From contig NZ_JAHONA010000032.1 in assembly GCF_019131995.1 (NCBI RefSeq), positions 1-21,975 of the forward strand: a DNA stretch of 21,975 nucleotides. Reading direction: 5' to 3'. A program made the position numbers and the translations under genes. This document shows, piece after piece, positions 15,382 through 21,975 of this stretch (within the stretch, counting starts at the first letter, position 1; every line of letters starts with the position of its first letter). Under the pieces are notes generated by a model. That model was not told where the DNA came from. It saw only the letters and a program-made list of their open reading frames with translations, and did not search any database. The DNA comes from Collinsella aerofaciens (GTDB lineage: Bacteria; Actinomycetota; Coriobacteriia; Coriobacteriales; Coriobacteriaceae).

Positions 15382-16419
15382 GTGGAAGGCATGGCTCAGC
15401 AGACAAGGAATGGTCATTCGGCGAGCGCGGCAGAGGTTGCGGCGCTCGCTGGCGTGAGCCGCCAGACTGTGTCTCGCGTGGTCAACGGTATGCCCAACGT
15501 GACGGAAAAGACGCGCAAGCGTGTGCTGGCCGCCATGGAAGAGCTGGGCTTTCGTCCCAATTTTGCTGGAGCGGCGTTGCGCGGCGGGTCGTATCGTTCT
15601 ATTGGCCTGTGCATGTACAACATCACACGTGTCGGTAACCTGGCGACGCTCGAGGGTATCATGCAAGCGGCGCGCGAGCACGATTTTGCCGTCACTATGA
15701 TCGAGATGGGCGGCGACAAGCCCTATACACTTGCCGATGCCTCGCGCCGCATGGTCGAGCGACCCGTCGACGGCATGATTCTCAACATGAACCGCATGGC
15801 TCCCGATTTTGAGGAGTTTGTTCCCCAGCCGGGAGTGCGAACGGTCATCCTGTCCATGTATGCGCATCCGCGCTGCACGACGATCGACTCCGACCAGTAT
15901 GGTTCGTGCGAGCTGTTGACCAATTATCTGCTGGAACATGGTCACTCGAATATGCGGTTTGTGGCGGGTCCGGAAAACTCGATTTCCTCGCGTTTTCGTG
16001 AGGCCGGTTGGCGCGATACGCTGGGTCGTGCTCATGTCGATGCCGCTCCGATGCTGCGTGGCGATTGGAGTGCGGACAGTGGGTACGCCATGGGCGAGCG
16101 GATTGCGGCCGAGGTGCTTGCCGGCGGGTCGCAGGCGCCGACTGCCGTGCTTGCGGCAAATGACCAGATGGCGCTGGGCGTTATCGCCGCGCTCGAGAAC
16201 GCGGGCCTGTCCGTGCCCGACGACGTGAGCGTGGTTGGTATCGACGACGCACTCGAGGGACTTGTTCCTCACAATCGACTGACGACGCTGCGATTTGATT
16301 TGCGCGGTGTCGGTAAGCTTGCGTTTGAGGCGGCGATTGGAGAGAGCTCGTCTATCGAGGCGATTCATGTGCCGAGTACGCTGGTCGAACGCTCGACTGT
16401 TAGGGACATACGGGGTTAG
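15382..16419 (+). CDS. LacI-family regulator of module 2
   Basis: This 345-residue protein has a helix-turn-helix at residues 16-35 (AAEVAALAGVSRQTVSRVVN) with recognition residues Arg27-Gln28. The hinge (NFAGAALR) and the sugar-binding domain follow, with LRGDWSADSGYAMG, AANDQMALGV and DDVSVVGIDDA. The GTG at 15382 follows AGCAGG by five bases. The in-frame ATG at 15334 has no ribosome site, and the ATG at 15391 sits too close to one. It diverges from the GH1-EIIBC operon and has three copies of one operator around the two promoters, so repression of both units is likely. It converges on module 3; a repeat array starts 14 bases after its stop. Confidence 0.9.
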   Translation: MEGMAQQTRNGHSASAAEVAALAGVSRQTVSRVVNGMPNVTEKTRKRVLAAMEELGFRPNFAGAALRGGSYRSIGLCMYNITRVGNLATLEGIMQAAREHDFAVTMIEMGGDKPYTLADASRRMVERPVDGMILNMNRMAPDFEEFVPQPGVRTVILSMYAHPRCTTIDSDQYGSCELLTNYLLEHGHSNMRFVAGPENSISSRFREAGWRDTLGRAHVDAAPMLRGDWSADSGYAMGERIAAEVLAGGSQAPTAVLAANDQMALGVIAALENAGLSVPDDVSVVGIDDALEGLVPHNRLTTLRFDLRGVGKLAFEAAIGESSSIEAIHVPSTLVERSTVRDIRG

Positions 16420-16433
16420 GTCCTACTCCGTTT

Positions 16434-16571
16434 GTCTCGATTTGTAACAGGTAGACGGTCAAAAGCGGGCTACCTGTTACAGATTTAGATTCTTCGGAAA
16501 GAGCAATCCTGTTCGTCTCAATCTGTAACAGCTAGGACCAAAAAACTCGGCTAGATGTTACAGATCGAGAC
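16434..16571. repeat. Palindromic repeat array, cluster 4 (two units)
   Basis: The arms are at 16434-16449/16475-16490 and 16515-16530/16556-16571, with left arms 81 bases apart. Unit 1 has an inner stem GGTAG/CTACC directly continuing the arms, making about 21 paired bases. Unit 2 has the CTAG/CTAG loop type. The array lies between the module 2 LacI stop and the terminator of module 3. Confidence 0.92.
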
Positions 16572-16589
16572 AAACGGCTCCCGACCAGC

Positions 16590-16640
16590 CCAAAAACAAA
16601 AAGACCGGGGGCGGCGCGCCGTGTGACGTGCCGCCCCCGG
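16590..16640 (-). terminator. Rho-independent terminator of the module 3 operon
   Basis: On the minus strand, a perfect 11-bp GC stem (16640-16630 with 16615-16605, CCGGGGGCGGC) with a 14-base loop is followed by TCTTTTTGTTTTT. It is 46 bases beyond the GH1 stop. Confidence 0.9.
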
Positions 16641-16686
16641 CTGAGAAATGGGGACAGGTTGTGTGAGCGGGCAACCCCGCCAGCCA

Positions 16687-18126
16687 CTAGTCCAGACGAC
16701 GGGTCTGCGCCACGTGCTTGTACCAGTAGGCGCTTGCCTTGGGCGTGCGCTTCTGGGTTTCAAAGTCAACGTAAAAGAAGCCGTAACGCTTGTTGTAGCC
16801 ATTGGTCCAGGAGAACTGATCCTGCAGGCTCCACAGGAAGTAGCCGCCCACGTTGACGCCCACCTCCATGGCCTTGAGCAGCCAACGCAGGTGCTGCTCG
16901 ATGTAGTCGATGCGCGGCTGGTCGTCCACAAAACCGTCCTTGTAGGGGTCCTTGTAGCCCATGCCGTTCTCGGTGATGAAAATCTGCTTGTAGTTGGGGT
17001 AGCGCTGCTTAATGTAGACGAGCAGATCGAACAGGCCCTCGGGATAGATGATCCAGTCCCAGTCGGTGGTGGGGATGCCAGGCTTGTTCACATGCTCGCC
17101 AATACCCTTAACGCGCCAGCGGCCAGTGCCCTTCTCGCCCGTACCGTTGTGGTGCAGGTCGTTCTCGCCGTCGTAAGCCTTCAAGAAGCGGCACTGGTAG
17201 TTGTTAACGCCCAGGTAGTCGTTGTAGAGCGCGGCCTCGCGCATGATTTCCAGATCCTCGTCTAGGATCTCGATGGTGCCGCCCGAGACGGCAGCCAGGC
17301 GGTTGGCGCACTCGAGGGTGTCGGGCGCATAGTCGCCGCGGAAGGTGGCGTCGAGCAAGAACTGGTTTTGCAGCACGTGCTCGTTGTTGGCGGCTTTGAT
17401 GTCGGCGGGGTCGTTCTCGTTGAGCGGGTACTTAAACTCCAGCGACTGGATGACGCCGATTTTGCCCTTAAAGCCGCCGTTGTGGAAGGCCAGCACGGCC
17501 TTGGCGTGGGCGAGCATCATGTTGTGCTCGCACTGGAAGGCCTCGGCCAGATGCGCCTTGACGCCACCGGGGAAGGTGCCCTCGATGTAGGTGTTGGAGG
17601 CGTCGGCCCAGATCTCGTTAAAGGTGAACCAGTAGGTCACCTGGTCGGCGTACTCCTTAAAGCAGAAGGTGGCAAAGTCCACAAAGGCGTCGATGGTCTC
17701 GCGGTTGAGGAAGTCGCCCTTCTCAAAGAGGGGAAGCGGCGTGTCAAAGTGATGCAGCGTGACGAACGGCTCAACGTGGTGCTTGTGGCACTCGGCGAAG
17801 AGATCGTGGTAGAACTGGACGCCCTCGGGGTTGATTTCGCCGGTGCCGTTGGGGAAGATGCGGCTCCAGGCGATGGAGAGGCGAATGCCGTTGATGCCGA
17901 ACTCCTCGCACAGCTCCAGGTCGACGGGGTACTGGTTGTAGAAGTCCGAAGCGGGATCGGGGGAGAAGCGCCCCTGGGCCTCCAGAAAGTCGTCCCAGGC
18001 AACCTTGCCCTTACCGTGAGTGCGGGTCTCGCCCTCTACCTGGTAGGCAGCGGTGGCGCCGCCAAAGACAAAGTCCTCGGGAAACTGCGCGGGCGGGTTG
18101 GTGACGCTAGCAGGATTAACGGACAT
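16687..18126 (-). CDS. lacG: 6-phospho-beta-galactosidase (module 3)
   Basis: This 479-residue GH1 enzyme should split lactose-6-phosphate into glucose and galactose-6-phosphate. Acid/base Glu171 lies in WFTFNEI and nucleophile Glu386 in FITENG. The phosphate site Ser439, Lys446 and Tyr448 is intact in FSWTNGYNKRYG. It shares long stretches with lactococcal LacG, such as AECHKHHVEPFVTLHHFDTP, and is partnered with the most LacE-like EIIBC, so the lactose role is best supported here. It follows the EIIBC by 66 bases with a hairpin in the gap. The ribosome site GGAT before the ATG at 18126 is modest. The N-terminus is about ten residues longer than usual. No tagatose-6-phosphate pathway genes are in the window. 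Confidence 0.92.
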   Translation of the reverse strand: MSVNPASVTNPPAQFPEDFVFGGATAAYQVEGETRTHGKGKVAWDDFLEAQGRFSPDPASDFYNQYPVDLELCEEFGINGIRLSIAWSRIFPNGTGEINPEGVQFYHDLFAECHKHHVEPFVTLHHFDTPLPLFEKGDFLNRETIDAFVDFATFCFKEYADQVTYWFTFNEIWADASNTYIEGTFPGGVKAHLAEAFQCEHNMMLAHAKAVLAFHNGGFKGKIGVIQSLEFKYPLNENDPADIKAANNEHVLQNQFLLDATFRGDYAPDTLECANRLAAVSGGTIEILDEDLEIMREAALYNDYLGVNNYQCRFLKAYDGENDLHHNGTGEKGTGRWRVKGIGEHVNKPGIPTTDWDWIIYPEGLFDLLVYIKQRYPNYKQIFITENGMGYKDPYKDGFVDDQPRIDYIEQHLRWLLKAMEVGVNVGGYFLWSLQDQFSWTNGYNKRYGFFYVDFETQKRTPKASAYWYKHVAQTRRLD

Positions 18127-18149
18127 GATGATCCAATCGTCTAAATCGA

Positions 18150-18183
18150 AGGGCCAGCCGGTCTTGGATGGTCGGCTGGCCCT
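18150..18183 (-). promoter_or_regulatory. Intercistronic hairpin, module 3
   Basis: A perfect 11-bp stem (18150-18160 with 18173-18183, AGGGCCAGCCG) with a 12-base loop lies between the lacE stop and the lacG start. It lacks a T-run. It parallels hairpins at 8218 and 13530 but has a different sequence. Confidence 0.65.
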
Positions 18184-18192
18184 GGGCGTTAC

Positions 18193-19959
18193 TTACTTCG
18201 AAAGTTGCTCACTCACGAAGGCGAGAGACTTATCGCCGTTCTGGGAGAGCTCGATGTACTGCTTGCCACGGCAGGCGACGCACTTGTTGCCCACGCGCTC
18301 GCAGTCCTTTTGCAGGTCGGCCAGGTAGCTGGCGGCCTGCGGGGCCAGGACGACCAGGTCAAAGTCGGGGAGCATGTCGACATGGTTGCCATAGGCCTCG
18401 GCAGCGGTTTCAAGATCGATGCCGCGCTCCTTGGCAGCCTTGGCCAGTGCGTTGGCGAGCAGGCCCGAGGTTCCGCCGCCCTGGCAGAGCACGAGCACGC
18501 GCTTGCCGTTGAGGTCGCTGGCGGCTGTAGCTTCTGTGGTGGCAGCGGCGGGGGCGTCGGACTTCACGGCCTCGGCAGCAGCGCCGGCGGCAACGCTCTT
18601 GGCGTCAGCCTTGCCCTGGAAGGCATCGTTGAGCTTGGCGGCCTTCTCGGCGTTCTTGGCGTCGAGCTCCTCCTGGGAGATCTCGGCCTCCTCGGCGCAC
18701 TTCTGGGCGTCATAGGCACGGAAGAACGGATAGTACAGGGCAAAGTCGACGACCAGGATGATGGCGAGCATCACAAAGGCGAGCGGCTGGAAGCCCAGGC
18801 CCATGATGGTGCCGATGGGGCCGGGGAGGGTCCAGGGCAGGGTGTACATAAAGCCGTTCATGCCCAAGAAGTCGATAAAGATCTTGAGGATCCAGATGTT
18901 GGCGATCGGGGCAAAGACAAACGGGACAAAGAAGACGGGATTGAGCACGATGGGTGCGGCGAACAGCAGCGGCTCGTTGACGGCAAAGCACACGGGGACG
19001 ATGGCGGCCTTACCGACGGCGCGCATCTCCTGGGACTTGGCCAGGAAGCAGAACATAAAGACCAGGACGAGCGTGGCGCCGGTGCCACCCATGCAGACGA
19101 CGAAGTACTGGGCACCCTGGGTCAGGACAGCGGAAGCGTGCTGGCCAGCCTGGAACGCAGCCAGGTTGTCGGTCATGTTGGCAACGAGAGCGGCGGCGAT
19201 GGCGGGCTCGACGATCGAGGGGCCGTGGACGCCGACGAACCAGAAGAGGCTCATGGCGCCGTAGATCACAGCGAGGCCGATATAGCCGTCGGCAGCGGTG
19301 AACAGGGGCTGGAACACCTGGATGACGCCCTGGGCAAAGCAGAAGCCAAAAGCAGCGCGGAAGACGATGTCAAAGACCCAAAAGACGGCGATGCAGACGG
19401 AGAAGGGGATGATGTCCTTAAAGGTCTGCGAGATGTTGGGCGGAACCTGCTCGGGCATCTTGACGGTGATGTTGCGCTTGATAAAGAACTTGTAGATGAT
19501 GCCGGTCACAAACGCAGCGATGAAGGCGGTCAGCAGGCCCTTGGAACCAAGGTAGGTGGTGTTGAAGCCGCTGGCGGCGTCCGTGGCGATGGTGTCGCTC
19601 GAAAGGAGCAGGAAGCCGATGATGGCCGCGCACATGCATGAGATAAAGTTAATCTGGTTATTCTTGGGCAGGTCGCGGTTCTGAGCGTCGGCGAAGTGCT
19701 TGGCTGTGGTGGCGGCGCAGGCGATGGCCAGGATGCCCATGGAGTAGTTGTAGCACTTCCACAGAGCGTTGTTGATGTCATCGGGCCAGTAGAAACCCCA
19801 GATGTTGGGGACCGAGGCTACCAGGCAGAAGATGGACGAGAAGATGATGATGGGGATGACGGAGATAAAGCCGTCGCGGATCGCCTTGAGGTACTTGTTG
19901 CGGGCGATCGCGTTGAAAAAGGGCTGGCCCTTTTCGATGATGGCGATGAGTTGCTCCAT
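18193..19959 (-). CDS. lacE: PTS lactose-specific EIIBC
   Basis: This 588-residue EIIBC resembles Gram-positive LacE throughout: PNIWGFYWPDDINN, KNNQINFIS, MPEQVPPNISQTFKDIIPF and GVHGPSIVEPAIAA. The sugar-site residues are His245 and Glu329, and the EIIB phosphocysteine is Cys492 in CQGGGTSGLL. The EIIB differs from the other three paralogs (PDFDLVVLAPQ rather than MDQYNVIVLAPQ), which matters for pairing with EIIA. The ATG follows TTAGGAG. It is first in an operon with lacG, divergent from the third LacI gene, with two operators in the gap. The adjacent EIIA at 21536 is a lactose-type protein, completing the transport system. Confidence 0.94.
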   Translation of the reverse strand: MEQLIAIIEKGQPFFNAIARNKYLKAIRDGFISVIPIIIFSSIFCLVASVPNIWGFYWPDDINNALWKCYNYSMGILAIACAATTAKHFADAQNRDLPKNNQINFISCMCAAIIGFLLLSSDTIATDAASGFNTTYLGSKGLLTAFIAAFVTGIIYKFFIKRNITVKMPEQVPPNISQTFKDIIPFSVCIAVFWVFDIVFRAAFGFCFAQGVIQVFQPLFTAADGYIGLAVIYGAMSLFWFVGVHGPSIVEPAIAAALVANMTDNLAAFQAGQHASAVLTQGAQYFVVCMGGTGATLVLVFMFCFLAKSQEMRAVGKAAIVPVCFAVNEPLLFAAPIVLNPVFFVPFVFAPIANIWILKIFIDFLGMNGFMYTLPWTLPGPIGTIMGLGFQPLAFVMLAIILVVDFALYYPFFRAYDAQKCAEEAEISQEELDAKNAEKAAKLNDAFQGKADAKSVAAGAAAEAVKSDAPAAATTEATAASDLNGKRVLVLCQGGGTSGLLANALAKAAKERGIDLETAAEAYGNHVDMLPDFDLVVLAPQAASYLADLQKDCERVGNKCVACRGKQYIELSQNGDKSLAFVSEQLSK

Positions 19960-20021
19960 GCAATGCTCCTAAGAGTCGGTGGGTTAGCAACGATGGTAGC
20001 TTTTGACGTTCGGTTGCCAAA

Positions 20022-20157
20022 ATGTTGACGTTGCCATTTTGTGACACAAAAAAAGACGCGAACCGGTGGTTCCTGTGCCTGCGAACCGTCGATTCCTTAC
20101 GCGTAAACGTTTGAGCCGCCCGGTGGCTCTGTGTTTGCACAATGGCAACGTTAACAT
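20022..20157. promoter_or_regulatory. Module 3 LacI operators, two sites
   Basis: ATGTTGACGTTGCCAT (20022-20037) and ATGGCAACGTTAACAT (20142-20157) are the same imperfect palindrome in opposite orientation, with starts 120 bases apart. A looser partial site, TTGACGTTCGGTTGCCA, adjoins the first. AAACGTTT at 20105-20112 is another small palindrome. The two sites could be bridged by a LacI-family tetramer or occupied separately. No clear minus-strand promoter for lacE was identified, and the rest of 19960-20316 holds no gene. Confidence 0.72.
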
Positions 20158-20192
20158 TTGGGCGATAAAAGCCGTTCGGGGAAGCAAAAATG

Positions 20193-20250
20193 TCGGTGAA
20201 CGGTAGGTTTTGGGTGGTGAGCGTATGGTGGGGGAGACGTTAGATATACT
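20193..20250 (+). promoter_or_regulatory. Shared motif copy and candidate -10 of module 3 regulator
   Basis: TCGGTGAACGGT at 20193-20204 is identical to the copy at 2244. TATACT at 20245-20250 is a good -10 for the LacI gene, but no convincing -35 lies 16-18 bases before it. That fits an activated or weak promoter. Confidence 0.45.
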
Positions 20251-20316
20251 TGAAGACGTTTCATTTGACTGCGTAGGGTGCCACCAATGGCATCGTTGAC
20301 ATAGAAAGATCGACCT

Positions 20317-21321
20317 ATGGCCGCTGTTAAAAAATCGGTATCCGTCAAAGACGTGGCGCGCCTCGCGGGCGTCTCGGAGCAGACGGTCTCGCGCACCGTG
20401 CACGATTCGCCCAGTGTGCGCCCCGAGACCAAGGAACGCGTGCGTGCCGCCATGCGCGAGCTGGGGTATCGCCCCAATTTTGCCGGTCGATCGCTGCGCC
20501 GTGGCAAGTTTAAGACCGTCGGCGTCGCCATGTTCAACATTACCGGTACCGGCAACCTCGACCGTATGGAGGGCTTTGCCGCCGCGGCCGACAAACATGG
20601 CTATGCCATCACCCTCACTAAAGTAGATGGACATCCCTATACCCTCGAGAGCGCATCGTCGCGTATGAGCGCGCTGCCGGTAGACGGCATGGTCGTGATC
20701 ATGAACCGCATGCCGGCGGACTTTGGCACCTTTGAGCCGCTGCCCGGCATGCAGACGGTGCTCGTTACCATGCTGGAGCACCCGCTCTGTTCAACGGTCG
20801 ATAACGACCAGTTCGATTGCTCGCGCCAGGTGGTCGAGTACTTGCTGGGGCGGGGGCACAAAACCGTGCACTTTATTTCGTGTCCCGAGCGCTCGCTTTC
20901 GGGCATGCGGCGCGAGGAAGGCTGGCGCGAGACATTGCGTGCGCATGGCATTGAGCCGCCGCGACTCGTCCGTGGGGATTGGACGGCACAGAGCGGATAT
21001 GCCGCAGGCCAGGCTCTGGCGGATGATCCGACCTGTACGGCCATCTATGCCTCCAACGATGCCATGGCATATGGCTGCATCCGTGGGCTCGAGTCGCGCG
21101 GAAAGCGTGTGCCCCAGGACGTGAGCGTGGTGGGTGTTGATGATAGCCTGGGCGATATCGTGCCCGATTGTCGCCTGACCACGGTGCGCTTTGACAACAA
21201 GCGCGTCGGCATGTGGGCGGTTGACAAGATTGCCGGCGCCGAGGGCGTTGCGCCCGGTGTGGAGCACATGCTGTTTCCGGGCGTGCTCGTCGAGGGCGAT
21301 ACGGTGCGCGATTGGCGCTAG
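20317..21321 (+). CDS. LacI-family regulator of the lactose module
   Basis: This 334-residue protein has a helix-turn-helix at residues 10-29 (VKDVARLAGVSEQTVSRTVH) with recognition residues Glu21-Gln22. The hinge (NFAGRSLR) and sugar domain follow, with VRGDWTAQSGYAAG, ASNDAMAYGC and QDVSVVGVDDS. The ATG at 20317 has only a weak GAAAG nine bases upstream, so translation may be low. It diverges from lacE-lacG and is followed on the same strand by lacF after 214 bases. Read-through into lacF is possible because no terminator is seen between them. A role as the lactose repressor is inferred from position. It is not related to the DeoR-type LacR of lactococci. Confidence 0.9.
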   Translation: MAAVKKSVSVKDVARLAGVSEQTVSRTVHDSPSVRPETKERVRAAMRELGYRPNFAGRSLRRGKFKTVGVAMFNITGTGNLDRMEGFAAAADKHGYAITLTKVDGHPYTLESASSRMSALPVDGMVVIMNRMPADFGTFEPLPGMQTVLVTMLEHPLCSTVDNDQFDCSRQVVEYLLGRGHKTVHFISCPERSLSGMRREEGWRETLRAHGIEPPRLVRGDWTAQSGYAAGQALADDPTCTAIYASNDAMAYGCIRGLESRGKRVPQDVSVVGVDDSLGDIVPDCRLTTVRFDNKRVGMWAVDKIAGAEGVAPGVEHMLFPGVLVEGDTVRDWR

Positions 21322-21355
21322 GGCGCGGGTCTGTTTGGGTTTCCGCTAATTGTGT

Positions 21356-21393
21356 TCGATATTGTTCAGATTGGTTTAAAAACCGTTCACGGA
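21356..21393. promoter_or_regulatory. Upstream region of lacF with shared motif
   Basis: TCGATATTGT (21356-21365) precedes AACCGTTCACGGA (21381-21393), the shared motif in reverse orientation. The gap from 21322 to 21535 contains no gene and no strong promoter match; TTGTTT with CATACA at an 18-base spacing near 21446-21475 is only a weak candidate. Confidence 0.4.
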
Positions 21394-21535
21394 CGAAAAG
21401 TGACTGTTCATAGCTCGAAATTACGTTTTACGCTGTTCTTTTTTGTTTGAATGTTATTGTTTCTGTCATACACAACGCAGCGCGTATGCCCGGACGCGAT
21501 GCTCTCCATTGGTTCATATGTGAAAGGAACGCAAT

Positions 21536-21874
21536 ATGGCAACCAAAGAAGAAATCTCGATGGTTGGATTCGAGATTGTCGCATATGCAGGTGACGCCCA
21601 GACCGATCTGCTTGCAGCGCTCGATGCTGCTCGCGAGGGTGACTTTGAGAAGGCCGAACAGCTGCACAAGGATGCCAGCGATGCGCTCATCGGTGCCCAC
21701 GACACGCAGACCAAGCTGCTTTCGCAGGAGGCCGGCGGTGGCGAGATGGAGATGACCTTCATCATGGCTCACGCTCAGGACACTCTCATGACCACTATGA
21801 TTCTGGAGAAGCAGGCCCGCTTTACCATCGATGCCTACAAGCGCATCGCTGCGCTCGAGGCCAAGCTCGCCTAA
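21536..21874 (+). CDS. lacF: PTS lactose-type EIIA
   Basis: This 112-residue all-helical cytoplasmic EIIA takes phosphate from HPr and passes it to the EIIB cysteine. The phosphorylated His79 lies in FIMAHAQDTLMT, with Asp82 at the position that binds the metal in the LacF trimer. The length is typical (about 105-115). The ATG has GAAAGGA seven bases upstream. It is the only EIIA in the window, next to the lactose module, yet four EIIBCs are present. It therefore either serves all of them or the others use distant EIIAs. It may be transcribed alone or from the LacI gene upstream. Confidence 0.94.
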   Translation: MATKEEISMVGFEIVAYAGDAQTDLLAALDAAREGDFEKAEQLHKDASDALIGAHDTQTKLLSQEAGGGEMEMTFIMAHAQDTLMTTMILEKQARFTIDAYKRIAALEAKLA

Positions 21875-21926
21875 CGAGCCCTCACAACCAAGTCCCCTTC
21901 CAAAAGCCCTGCCGCTACTGTGAACT

Positions 21927-21967
21927 GCCTCCCATTTCTTGGACATGAGAAATGGGAGGCTTTCTTT
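21927..21967 (+). terminator. Rho-independent terminator after lacF
   Basis: A perfect 13-bp stem (21927-21939 with 21948-21960, GCCTCCCATTTCT) with an eight-base loop is followed by TTTCTTT. It lies 52 bases after the lacF stop. Confidence 0.92.
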
Positions 21968-21975
21968 ATGCGCGT

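Noticed and set aside
8218..18183. Intercistronic hairpins as full terminators
   Set aside because: None has a T-run after the stem, while genuine terminators with T-runs close each operon.
18205..19641. 478-residue plus-strand open frame opposite lacE
   Set aside because: Antisense shadow of a well-supported gene, with low-complexity composition.
2244..21393. Calling the shared motif a CcpA cre site
   Set aside because: The core AACGGTT is similar, but several conserved cre positions, including the outer TG and CA in most copies, do not match.

Overview
The window looks like a gut actinobacterium of the Coriobacteriia, most likely Collinsella or a close relative. This rests on GC-rich coding DNA, actinobacterial-style LacI regulators, and several lactose-family PTS/GH1 operons side by side. 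The genus is inferred from gene content and style, not from a search.

Layout. 1-446: the 5' end of a transposase-like gene running off the left edge, its leader, and a first array of palindromic repeats. 447-4287: a divergent carbohydrate module with a GntR/UTRA regulator and a TIM-barrel-like protein of unassigned function on the minus strand, and a lactose/cellobiose-type EIIBC on the plus strand. 4343-6303: a truncated DeoR regulator, an AlbA/Schlafen-type ATP-binding regulator with an unusual operator-like array at its promoter, and a long hairpin. 6369-20316: three paralogous modules. Each has an EIIBC and a 6-phospho-beta-galactosidase-like GH1 enzyme on the minus strand, and a LacI-family regulator diverging on the plus strand. 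Module 3 is the clearest true lactose system (lacE, lacG). 20317-21967: the third LacI gene and one small lactose-type EIIA (lacF), closed by a strong terminator.

How it works together. Each EIIBC should import and 6-phosphorylate a beta-galactoside or beta-glucoside, and the adjacent GH1 enzyme should split the phosphorylated disaccharide. Only one EIIA is present for four EIIBCs, so it may serve all of them. Each LacI gene faces its own operator-like palindromes of the form ATGNNNACGTNNNCAT. These differ between modules in step with changes in the regulators' recognition helices. A second motif, near TCGGTRAACGGTT, lies in the promoter region of all five PTS transcription units and may be a shared control site.

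Most unusual structure: four intergenic arrays of alternating inverted 16-bp repeats (core ATCTGTAACA) with a period of about 80 bp. They sit at the 3' ends of genes and look like a BIME/REP-type element that I cannot match to a described family. The three sugar operons also each carry an intercistronic hairpin without a U-tract, different in sequence each time.
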